From Pseudomonadota bacterium (GTDB lineage Bacteria > Pseudomonadota > Alphaproteobacteria > Ferrovibrionales > Ferrovibrionaceae): a stretch of 6,084 nt of DNA. A program made the position numbers and the translations under genes. Shown piece by piece: positions 1 through 4,644 of the stretch (the stretch's first letter is position 1; each line of letters opens with the position of its first letter). The stretch is from NCBI GenBank assembly GCA_023434425.1, contig JAEYSS010000130.1, positions 1 to 6,084 on the forward strand. The letters are read 5' to 3'. The notes beneath the pieces were generated by a model. It was not told the origin of the DNA. It searched no databases and saw only the letters and a list, made by a program, of their open reading frames with translations.

Positions 1-216
1 GGCGGCGACTTCGTGCTGGTCGAGAACAAGCCGCGCAGCCAGAGCCGCGCCGAAGTGGTGCGTTTAACGCAGGGCGAGGCGGTGATCTTCGCGGTCAACC
101 AAAGACCTGTGCAGGGCACACGCGGCACCTATCGCGTGGCGATGCGGCACGGCGTCTCGACCCTGCACAGCGGCCGCCGACACACGCTCGGCGTCATCTT
201 CCACGATGCTGGTTGA
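1..216 (+). CDS. C-terminal end of an Oxygenase-NA type 2OG-Fe(II) oxygenase (5' end outside window)
   Basis: The reading frame is open from base 1 to a TGA at 214-216 and gives the last 71 residues of a longer protein. The end reads RHGVSTLHSG followed by RRHTLGVIFHDAG. I recognise this from memory as the C-terminus of proteins annotated as 2OG-Fe(II) oxygenases of the Oxygenase-NA family, which are distantly AlkB-like and have been proposed, not proven, to repair alkylated nucleic acid. In such a fold the His of RHGVS (residue 50 of the visible part) would be the distal iron ligand, and an Arg of GRRHTLG (59 or 60) would bind the 2-oxoglutarate carboxylate. The HxD half of the iron site would lie upstream and cannot be seen. 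The gene runs convergently into the adenylate cyclase gene, with only 9 bases between the two stop codons. The family call is moderately sure; the substrate is unknown. Confidence 0.72.
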   Translation, partial: GGDFVLVENKPRSQSRAEVVRLTQGEAVIFAVNQRPVQGTRGTYRVAMRHGVSTLHSGRRHTLGVIFHDAG

Positions 217-225
217 TCGGGCGGG

Positions 226-1575
226 TTAAACCTTACACGGCCAGACATGCACCGACAGCGGCTGCTCGCGGCCGTCGAGCCGGCGGTCGCCCGCGGCATC
301 GAAAGCCGGCAGCGCCGGATCCTGCAGTCGCGCTTCCGTCAGCGCTGCATCCGACACCGCGATGCAGCAGCCGAGCTGGCGCGTCAGCGTCTCCAGCCGG
401 CTGGCGATGTTGACCGTATCGCCGACCACGGTGAATTCCAGCCGCTGCGCGCTGCCGACATTGGCCGCCACCACCGGGCCGTAATGCACGCCGACCGACA
501 GCCGCAGCGGCACATGGCCGCGCGCCTGCCGCTTGGCATTCCAGCGCGTCACCTCGTCCTGCAGCGCCAGCGCGCAGCGCACCGCGCGGGCCGCCGCATC
601 GGGCTGGCTGCGGATGCCGCCGAAGGTGGCGAGGAAACCGTCGCCGAGATATTTGTCGAGCGAGCCGCCATGCGCAAACACCACGCCGCTGCCGCGCTCA
701 TGCAGGCTTTTCAGCAGCCGCACCACGCGATCCGGCGCCATATGCTCCGACAGGCCGGTGAAGCCGACGATATCGGCGAACAGCACCGCGACATTGCGGT
801 TGGCCGGCGCGCCGAAACTCTCGGCCGCCGCCGGATCGGACATGATCGCATCGGCGACGTCGGGCGCCACGTAGCGCGCCAGATCGGCGCGCGCAATCTC
901 GGCCCGCGTATGGCGCAACAGCAGCGCGCGGGCGCGCCACACGGCCGCTGCCAGCACCGCCGTGGCGATCGCGGTCAGCACCACCTGGTTCAGCAACTGG
1001 AAATAGCCGACATAATGCGGATCGGTGATCAGCTGCAGCAGGGCCTGCGGCGACTCGCCGATGCCGCGCGGGGTGGCCAGCGTGTCGCTGCGCATCGCCA
1101 CCAGCACCACGCCCACGGTCCAGGCCAGGATCGACCAGAGGCCGGTCCAGATCACCTGCAGCGGCGAATAGGACAGCGCCGAGCCGACGATCAGCAGCAC
1201 CAGATAGAGGAATTCCGGGCCGCGCACGCGCATCTGGATCGGGAAACCGTAATCCAGCCCACCCGGCGGCGGCAGGATCACCACCGCCGTCACCAGGATG
1301 GCGTCGAGCACGACGAAGCCGAGCCGGACCGGCACGGCATACCGGTGCCGGCGCAGCAGATGCGGCACCCAGCCGAGCAGCAGAAACAGCGCGGCGACGC
1401 CGATATAGTAGAACTGCCGCTGGCCATCGATCGCCAGCAGCAGATAGGCCATCACCGCCGTGACGGCGATCAGCCGGGCGCGAAAGGCGAAGACCAGCCC
1501 GCGCTGTTCCTCGCCGGCGATGGCATGGCCAAGCCGGCTGGCGAAGCGGGTGGCGGCGGGATCGGCCTCGGCCAT
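226..1575 (-). CDS. Membrane-anchored class III adenylate cyclase
   Basis: A 449-aa protein predicted to make cAMP from ATP at the inner face of the cytoplasmic membrane. The N-terminal half holds about six hydrophobic segments (roughly 33-50, 56-74, 84-101, 121-138, 140-160, 190-213). A linker with RYVAPDVAD (234-242) is typical of the segment before the cyclase homology domain (about 260-445). Catalytic residues are all present: metal-binding D268 (FADIVGFT) and D312 (LGDG), adenine-selecting K308 (LDKYLGD) and D386 (VVGDTVN), and transition-state N389 and R393 (NIASR). The K/D pair points to ATP rather than GTP. The start at 1575 is chosen because AAAGGA lies 6 bases upstream; an in-frame ATG at 1716 would add 47 arginine-rich residues and lacks support. 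No HAMP, CHASE or PAS sensor domain is evident, so the membrane part itself may be the sensor. It is transcribed alone, away from the 75-aa gene. Confidence 0.9.
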   Translation of the reverse strand: MAEADPAATRFASRLGHAIAGEEQRGLVFAFRARLIAVTAVMAYLLLAIDGQRQFYYIGVAALFLLLGWVPHLLRRHRYAVPVRLGFVVLDAILVTAVVILPPPGGLDYGFPIQMRVRGPEFLYLVLLIVGSALSYSPLQVIWTGLWSILAWTVGVVLVAMRSDTLATPRGIGESPQALLQLITDPHYVGYFQLLNQVVLTAIATAVLAAAVWRARALLLRHTRAEIARADLARYVAPDVADAIMSDPAAAESFGAPANRNVAVLFADIVGFTGLSEHMAPDRVVRLLKSLHERGSGVVFAHGGSLDKYLGDGFLATFGGIRSQPDAAARAVRCALALQDEVTRWNAKRQARGHVPLRLSVGVHYGPVVAANVGSAQRLEFTVVGDTVNIASRLETLTRQLGCCIAVSDAALTEARLQDPALPAFDAAGDRRLDGREQPLSVHVWPCKV

Positions 1576-1894
1576 GAAGAATCCTTTGTTGCGCGACAGT
1601 CGAGACTGCCGCAGTGCAAACGACGCAATCTGTGACGGCCGCAGCAGTTTCCGCGATTGCTGCCTGCGCCCACGGCCACAAGCGCGTGATCTTTGCGCTG
1701 CAACAACGAAAACCACGCGTCACGAAAATACCGTTTTCTGGTCACACGGACAGCATGCTTGCCGGAGTAAGGTGGTCGCCATAGATCGAAATGCAGGGCC
1801 ATACGCAGCCCGCATGATGGGAATGGATCACGTCGTTTGACCGCCCGTACCGGCACCGAGACCGGGACGGCAGCGGAGCGGAAAGGAGGAGCCA
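1576..1894. promoter_or_regulatory. Divergent intergenic region between the cyclase gene and the 75-aa gene
   Basis: This 319-base stretch holds no convincing gene; frames crossing it are extensions or antisense shadows of the cyclase gene. It must contain the cyclase promoter (minus strand) and that of the 75-aa ORF (plus strand). An AT-rich patch around 1705-1740 stands out from the GC-rich surroundings. It contains the motif ACGAAAA twice (starting at 1705 and 1722) and an inverted repeat GAAAA-N5-TTTTC (1724-1738). TATTTT on the minus strand (1730-1725) could be a -10 element, but no good -35 accompanies it. A hairpin at 1791-1815 is listed separately. Specific promoter positions are not claimed. 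Confidence 0.4.
1791..1815 (+). other. Inverted repeat / possible leader hairpin before the 75-aa gene
   Basis: ATGC (1791-1794), a bulged A, and GGGC (1796-1799) pair with GCCC (1808-1811) and GCAT (1812-1815) around an 8-base loop. The result is an 8-bp stem with one bulge, about 80 bases upstream of the 75-aa start codon. There is no T-tract, so it is not a terminator. It could be an operator dyad or an mRNA leader structure, or chance in GC-rich DNA. Confidence 0.3.
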
Positions 1895-2122
1895 ATGGAC
1901 GCGCGCAGCACCGCCATTCATCTGATTGGTGGAACGGAAGTCTGCTGGCTTGCCGCCGAACCCGCCCTCAACGACATGCTGGCCGATCCGATGACCCAGC
2001 TGCTGATGCGGCGCGACGGCGTGCAGGAGGCGGAGATCCGCCGCCTGGCCCAGCGCCTGCGTCAGGCCGGCGCCCGTCGCGCCGAAAAATACGACGGCGC
2101 GACCCTCGAAGCCTCCGCCTGA
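1895..2122 (+). CDS. Small protein of unknown function (75 aa)
   Basis: I do not recognise this protein. The case for a real gene is a strong Shine-Dalgarno sequence (AAAGGAGG, 1883-1890) 4 bases before the ATG, a complete 75-codon frame, and a GC hairpin 18 bases after the TGA. It has no signal peptide or clear membrane span. Residues about 22-41 (EPALNDMLADPMTQLLMRRD) look helical, and 43-66 form a very basic amphipathic helix (EIRRLAQRLRQ...ARRAEKY). The order is a short beta-like N-terminus (IHLIGG), helix, DG turn, helix. There is one Cys (17). Such a layout fits a small cytosolic helical protein, possibly binding nucleic acid or a protein partner, but that is inference from charge only. 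It is transcribed divergently from the cyclase gene and ahead of hemP; the hairpin in between suggests it is a single-gene unit. Confidence 0.7.
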   Translation: MDARSTAIHLIGGTEVCWLAAEPALNDMLADPMTQLLMRRDGVQEAEIRRLAQRLRQAGARRAEKYDGATLEASA

Positions 2123-2139
2123 TCCCCAACCTGTATCCT

Positions 2140-2167
2140 CGCCGGGCCAGCCAGGCCCGGCGGCTTT
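2140..2167 (+). terminator. Putative terminator hairpin after the 75-aa gene
   Basis: GCCGGGCC (2141-2148) and GGCCCGGC (2154-2161) form a perfect 8-bp stem around the loop AGCCA; C2140 and G2162 add a ninth pair. It starts 18 bases after the 75-aa stop codon. Only three Ts follow (2165-2167), so intrinsic termination would be weak, but the stem is very stable. It separates the 75-aa gene from the hemP promoter region. Confidence 0.55.
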
Positions 2168-2179
2168 ACGCAAAAGATA

Positions 2180-2200
2180 TGCGACTAATTCTTACTTGCA
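2180..2200 (+). promoter_or_regulatory. Fur-box-like dyad upstream of hemP
   Basis: The 21-base stretch has the symmetric pattern TGC-N3-TAA-N3-TTA-N3-GCA with TTC at its centre. It lies in a locally AT-rich patch 88 bases before the hemP start codon. The arms and the AATTCTTA-like core resemble iron-responsive Fur operators, and hemP genes are iron-regulated in several proteobacteria. No clean -35/-10 pair could be fixed, but a promoter overlapping the dyad is expected. Irr or another Fur-family regulator is an alternative. Confidence 0.55.
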
Positions 2201-2240
2201 CTCACAGCAGCCTGCCGATACAGTCCGTCTCAGGACGAAC

Positions 2241-2264
2241 CGACGCGCGAACAGACTCGCGTCG
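2241..2264 (+). other. Stem-loop in the hemP leader
   Basis: CGACGCG (2241-2247) and CGCGTCG (2258-2264) form a 7-bp GC stem with a 10-base loop. It lies between the Fur-like dyad and the hemP ribosome binding site (AGAGGA, 2272-2277). It may shape the 5' leader of the mRNA. No known riboswitch or thermometer is recognised. Confidence 0.3.
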
Positions 2265-2288
2265 CGGTTTCAGAGGATTGCCACGGAA

Positions 2289-2531
2289 ATGCAGGACAGC
2301 GACCGACCCCGGTCAGCGGCCGACAGGCTCGCACCCGCCCTGGGCGGCACCGTCAGCCAGTTGCGGATCGCGCGGGTGCCGGAACCGCCCGCGCCCGCCG
2401 GCAGGGCCGCGTCCCGCATCGACAGCCGCACGCTGTTCCGCGACGGCCGCCGCGAAGTGGTGATCACGCATGAGGGTACCGAGTACCGTCTGCGGCTCAC
2501 CGCCAGCGGCAAGCTGATCCTGACCAAGTGA
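2289..2531 (+). CDS. hemP: HemP/HmuP family hemin uptake protein
   Basis: An 80-aa basic protein whose C-terminal 35 residues match the HemP family: LFRDGRREVVITHEGTEYRL (49-68), then RLTASGKLILTK (69-80). The ending GKLILTK at the very C-terminus is the family signature. In Bradyrhizobium and Burkholderia relatives, HemP/HmuP is a small factor needed for expression of heme-uptake genes, acting with the iron regulator; direct heme transport is not established. The N-terminal 45 residues are Pro/Ala/Arg-rich and look disordered. The ATG at 2289 is preferred because AGAGGA lies 11 bases upstream and it gives a family-sized product; an in-frame ATG at 2196 would add 31 residues and start inside the Fur-like dyad. 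No TonB-dependent heme receptor or hmuTUV gene follows within the window. A 36-aa ORF begins 20 bases downstream, probably on the same mRNA. Confidence 0.88.
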   Translation: MQDSDRPRSAADRLAPALGGTVSQLRIARVPEPPAPAGRAASRIDSRTLFRDGRREVVITHEGTEYRLRLTASGKLILTK

Positions 2532-2551
2532 GATTCGCCGAGGAGATGGAG

Positions 2552-2662
2552 ATGAGGTCCCGCAAGATGCCGCGCCATACACCGCTCATCCTGCTCGGCC
2601 AGGCTTTGCTCGGCCTGGCGGACGCCTGCCGCGACATCCGCGCGACCTCGCGCGCCGGATAG
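2552..2662 (+). CDS. Putative 36-aa microprotein downstream of hemP
   Basis: A short frame starts at ATG 2552, 20 bases after the hemP stop, with AGGAG (2541-2545) 6 bases before it, and ends at TAG 2660-2662. The product has a basic N-terminus (MRSRKMPRHT), a hydrophobic stretch with a tandem LLGQA-LLGLA (14-23), and a short charged tail (DACRDIRATSRAG) with one Cys (26). The repeat is also visible in DNA: TGCTCGGCCWGGC occurs at 2592-2604 and 2607-2619. The product could be a small membrane-associated or heme-related peptide, but no family is recognised. Support is the well-spaced ribosome binding site, the operon-like distance and the terminator-like hairpin 59 bases later. Short length makes a chance ORF possible. 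An in-frame ATG at 2546 sits directly against the AGGAG and is less likely. Confidence 0.5.
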   Translation: MRSRKMPRHTPLILLGQALLGLADACRDIRATSRAG

Positions 2663-2721
2663 GCACGACGAATTTCAGAAGCGGTCGGCGGCACGCCTCC
2701 CACCCTGCCTGCCGTCGATCT

Positions 2722-2761
2722 GCGGCCGGCGATGCGTCCCTCGCGCATCCCGGCCGCGTTT
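2722..2761 (+). terminator. Long bulged hairpin between convergent hemP unit and Rieske gene
   Basis: GCGGCCGG (2722-2729) pairs perfectly with CCGGCCGC (2750-2757). After a single bulged C (2730), GATGCG (2731-2736) pairs with CGCATC (2744-2749), leaving a 7-base loop. This 14-bp stem ends 9 bases before the Rieske stop codon read from the other side. On the plus strand it is followed by GTTTCATATT, a weak T-rich tail, so it could end the hemP transcript. On the minus strand no T-tract follows, so there it would be a 3'-end stabiliser at most. Confidence 0.6.
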
Positions 2762-2766
2762 CATAT

Positions 2767-3126
2767 TCAGGCCGCAACCACCCAGCCGTCGCTGTCCAGC
2801 TTCACGGCGAAGGGCTCCAGCGCCTTGCTCTTGCAGGGGCCGAGGAAACACATCCCGTCATGGATGGTGAACAGCGCGCCATGGGTGCCGCATTGCAGCG
2901 CGTCGCGCCGCAGGTTGAAGAACTTGTCCGGCTGCCAGTCGAGCGAGGTGTGCGCATGCGGGCATTCGTTGACATAGCCGAACACGCCGCCCATCCAGCG
3001 CACGACGAAGCATTCGAAACGGTCCTTGCCCGCGCCGAAGGAAAAGCCTTTGGCATCGGTCTCGCCCAGCTCGTCGAAGCGCAGCAACCGCGTGCCCGGT
3101 GCGGGCTGGTTGGGGCGGGTTGTCAT
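2767..3126 (-). CDS. Rieske [2Fe-2S] domain protein
   Basis: A 119-aa single-domain protein. Cluster ligands are clear: C55-P-H57 (NECPHAHTSLDW) and C79-x2-H82 (QCGTHGALF), separated by 21 residues. This layout is that of soluble Rieske-type ferredoxins and of the Rieske domain of ring-hydroxylating oxygenases, not of the bc1 complex, since there is no membrane anchor and no disulfide cysteines inside the ligand motifs. Two further cysteines lie later in GMCFLGPCKSKAL (93 and 98), a motif I recall from other small stand-alone Rieske proteins. The likely role is electron transfer to an unidentified oxygenase or reductase, as no partner gene is adjacent. The start ATG (3126) has only a weak GGAT-type ribosome binding site. 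It lies downstream of the EVE gene in the same direction, 100 bases away, across a pair of stable hairpins. It may therefore be the last gene of the operon at reduced level, or have its own promoter. Confidence 0.88.
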   Translation of the reverse strand: MTTRPNQPAPGTRLLRFDELGETDAKGFSFGAGKDRFECFVVRWMGGVFGYVNECPHAHTSLDWQPDKFFNLRRDALQCGTHGALFTIHDGMCFLGPCKSKALEPFAVKLDSDGWVVAA

Positions 3127-3144
3127 TCAAAATCCATAAACGTC

Positions 3145-3210
3145 ATCCTCGGGCTTGACCCGAGGATCTCACGCCGTCCTGCCTGAGGCCCTCGGGTCAG
3201 GCCCGAGGGC
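3145..3210. repeat. Inverted pair of palindromic units (REP/BIME-like)
   Basis: Two stem-loops occupy the gap between the EVE and Rieske genes. Unit 1 (3145-3167) has stem ATCCTCGGG / CCCGAGGAT with loop CTTGA. Unit 2 (3188-3210) has stem GCCCTCGGG / CCCGAGGGC with loop TCAGG. Over their 19-base cores, unit 2 equals the reverse complement of unit 1 except for one loop base, so the units face each other as in a BIME. The flank CGTCAT before unit 1 is typical of short palindromic repeats scattered in alphaproteobacterial intergenic DNA. Likely roles, by analogy, are mRNA 3'-end protection of the tsaD-gpsA-EVE transcript or partial termination. There is no T-tract. Confidence 0.72.
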
Positions 3211-3226
3211 GACGCGTATTGTTTCG

Positions 3227-3640
3227 TCACGCCGTCACGCCACCCATCTTGCAGATAATCCTCCACGCGGCGGCATCGACCGGCTGCACCGACAGCCGCG
3301 ACTGTTTCAGCAGCGCCATGCCCTGCAGCTTCGGCTCGGCCTTGATCATCGCCAGCGTCACCGGGGTCTTGAGCGGCATGAGCGCCTTGACGCTCACCAT
3401 GCCGAACTTGCCGGTCTCGTCAGTCGGATCGGGGTGATACAGCTTGCAGATCTCGACGATGCCGACGATCTGCTTCTCGTCCACCGAATGATAGAAGAAG
3501 GCGCGGTCGCCCAGTTGCATCGCCTTCATGTTGTTGGCGGCCTGGTAATTGCGCACGCCGTTCCAGCTCTCGACCTTCTTCTTCACCTGCTGGTCCCAGG
3601 ACCAGGCGGAAGGTTCGGATTTCATCAGCCAGTAGTTCAT
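3227..3640 (-). CDS. EVE domain-containing protein
   Basis: A 137-aa protein consisting almost entirely of one EVE domain (PUA-like fold, formerly DUF55). Family blocks are present: MNYWLMKSEP at the start, WNGVRNYQAANNM then GDRAFFYHS in the middle, and MALLKQSRLSVQPV with a following W near the end. EVE domains bind modified bases in nucleic acid, and bacterial members have been linked to modified-base recognition and tRNA/RNA modification, but the ligand here is unknown. The start at 3640 is preferred because GAGG (3651-3648) lies 7 bases upstream and the protein then begins at the usual family position. The in-frame ATG at 3646 overlaps the gpsA stop as ATGA but sits 1 base from that GAGG. 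Either way translation is probably coupled to gpsA. As I recall, related genomes often have a YciI-family gene between gpsA and the EVE gene; none is present here. Confidence 0.9.
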   Translation of the reverse strand: MNYWLMKSEPSAWSWDQQVKKKVESWNGVRNYQAANNMKAMQLGDRAFFYHSVDEKQIVGIVEICKLYHPDPTDETGKFGMVSVKALMPLKTPVTLAMIKAEPKLQGMALLKQSRLSVQPVDAAAWRIICKMGGVTA

Positions 3641-3642
3641 GG

Positions 3643-4644
3643 TCATGCCTCGGTGGTGAAAGGTCTGGCGAGCAATGCGGCCAGCATGTCGTCGATGCCG
3701 GCATCCTTGTGCAGCACCGCGTCCACCGCCGCACAGATCGGCATCTCGACGCCATGTTTGCCAGCCAGCGCCTCGATGGCGCGGGCGGTATGCACGCCTT
3801 CGGCCACGGTGCGACGCGCACCCATGATCTGCTCAAGGCTCTGGCCCGCGCCGAGCGCGATGCCCAGGGAAAGATTGCGCGACTGCATGCCCGAACAGGT
3901 CAGCACCAGATCGCCGAGGCCCGACAGGCCCATCAGGGTTTCGCGTTTCGCGCCCAATGCGAGGCCAAGGCGGCTCATTTCAGCAAGGCCGCGCGTGATC
4001 AGGGCGGCGCGCGCATTGTCGCCCAGTTTACGCCCGATCACGATGCCGCAGGCAATCGCCAGTACATTCTTCACCGCGCCGCCGATCTGCGCGCCGATCA
4101 CATCGTCGCTCAAGTATGGCCGGAAAGTCGGGCGGCCAAGCCGCGGCACCAAAGCCGCGCCCAGCGCTTCGTCGGCGCAGGCCAGGGTGCTGGCAGACGG
4201 CAGCCCACGCGCGACTTCAGTGGCGAAATTCGGTCCGCTCAGGATTGCCAGCGGCCGGCCGGGCAGCAGCTCGGTCAACACGTCGCTCGGCAATAACCCG
4301 GTGCTGATCTCGATGCCTTTCGCCGCGATCACGATGGGTGCTGCGATGGGAAGGCTGCTGCGGATCTGCTCGGCAAACTGACGCAGGGTCTGCGCCGGCA
4401 CGGCCAGCACCAGCGCATCGCAGTCTTTCAGATCGCCGAGGTCGCCGGTCGCCCGGAGATTGGTCGGCAGTTTCACATCCGGCAGATACAGCGGATTGCC
4501 GTGGGTGTTGTTGATGCTGCGCACTACATCGGCATTGCGCGCCCACAGGATCGTGTCGCCCTGTTCAGCCGAGAGCGCGGCCAGTGCCGTGCCCCAGGCG
4601 CCACCGCCGATCACACCAATGCGATTCAACTCTTTTTTGGTCAC
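3643..4644 (-). CDS. gpsA: Glycerol-3-phosphate dehydrogenase [NAD(P)+]
   Basis: A 333-aa cytosolic enzyme reducing dihydroxyacetone phosphate to sn-glycerol-3-phosphate, the backbone for phospholipid synthesis. The Rossmann dinucleotide motif is IGVIGGGAWGTALA (9-22). Conserved catalytic-domain blocks follow: AAKGIE with K109, LSGPNFA (135-141), GGAVKNVLAIACG with catalytic K192, LMGLSGLGDLVLTC (237-250), SRN (256-258), and VAEG (280-283). Length is normal for bacterial GpsA. The start codon is GTG (4644-4642), overlapping the tsaD TGA by 4 bases (GTGA), with GGAG 8 bases upstream inside the tsaD end. The stop at 3643 is 2 bases from the favoured EVE start. This tight packing implies one transcript and coupled translation of tsaD, gpsA and the EVE gene. 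Nothing is missing or truncated. Confidence 0.97.
   Translation of the reverse strand: MTKKELNRIGVIGGGAWGTALAALSAEQGDTILWARNADVVRSINNTHGNPLYLPDVKLPTNLRATGDLGDLKDCDALVLAVPAQTLRQFAEQIRSSLPIAAPIVIAAKGIEISTGLLPSDVLTELLPGRPLAILSGPNFATEVARGLPSASTLACADEALGAALVPRLGRPTFRPYLSDDVIGAQIGGAVKNVLAIACGIVIGRKLGDNARAALITRGLAEMSRLGLALGAKRETLMGLSGLGDLVLTCSGMQSRNLSLGIALGAGQSLEQIMGARRTVAEGVHTARAIEALAGKHGVEMPICAAVDAVLHKDAGIDDMLAALLARPFTTEA

Noticed and set aside
224..232. Short palindrome GGTT-A-AACC at the cyclase stop codon
   Set aside because: Four-base arms are too short for a terminator, and chance occurrence is likely.
1597..1608. CAGTC-GA-GACTG inverted repeat upstream of the cyclase gene
   Set aside because: The 2-base loop cannot form an RNA hairpin of this size, and 5-base arms alone are weak support for an operator.
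247..1635. 462-codon open frame on the plus strand opposite the cyclase gene
   Set aside because: Its product is His/Arg/Gln-rich and low in complexity, as expected from antisense reading of a GC-rich gene. The opposite strand encodes a protein with a complete cyclase motif set.
1576..1716. 47-residue N-terminal extension of the adenylate cyclase
   Set aside because: It is Arg/Ser-rich with no ribosome binding site at 1716, whereas the ATG at 1575 has AAAGGA at ideal spacing.
1629..1747. Scattered GTGAC/GTCAC half-sites that could suggest a CRP operator near the cyclase promoter
   Set aside because: No pair has the TGTGA-N6-TCACA spacing; the half-sites are isolated and expected by chance.
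1742..2173. 143-codon minus-strand frame across the 75-aa gene
   Set aside because: Gly-rich product with no start signal; it covers the terminator hairpin and lies opposite an ORF with a strong Shine-Dalgarno sequence.
3145..3210. Possible CRISPR-like or attachment-site repeats
   Set aside because: There are only two units, in inverted rather than direct orientation, with no spacers and no integrase or cas gene nearby; a REP/BIME-like pair explains them better.
3155..4381. 408-codon plus-strand open frame opposite gpsA and the EVE gene
   Set aside because: It begins inside the REP-like repeat, has no ribosome binding site and lies antisense to two well-supported genes.
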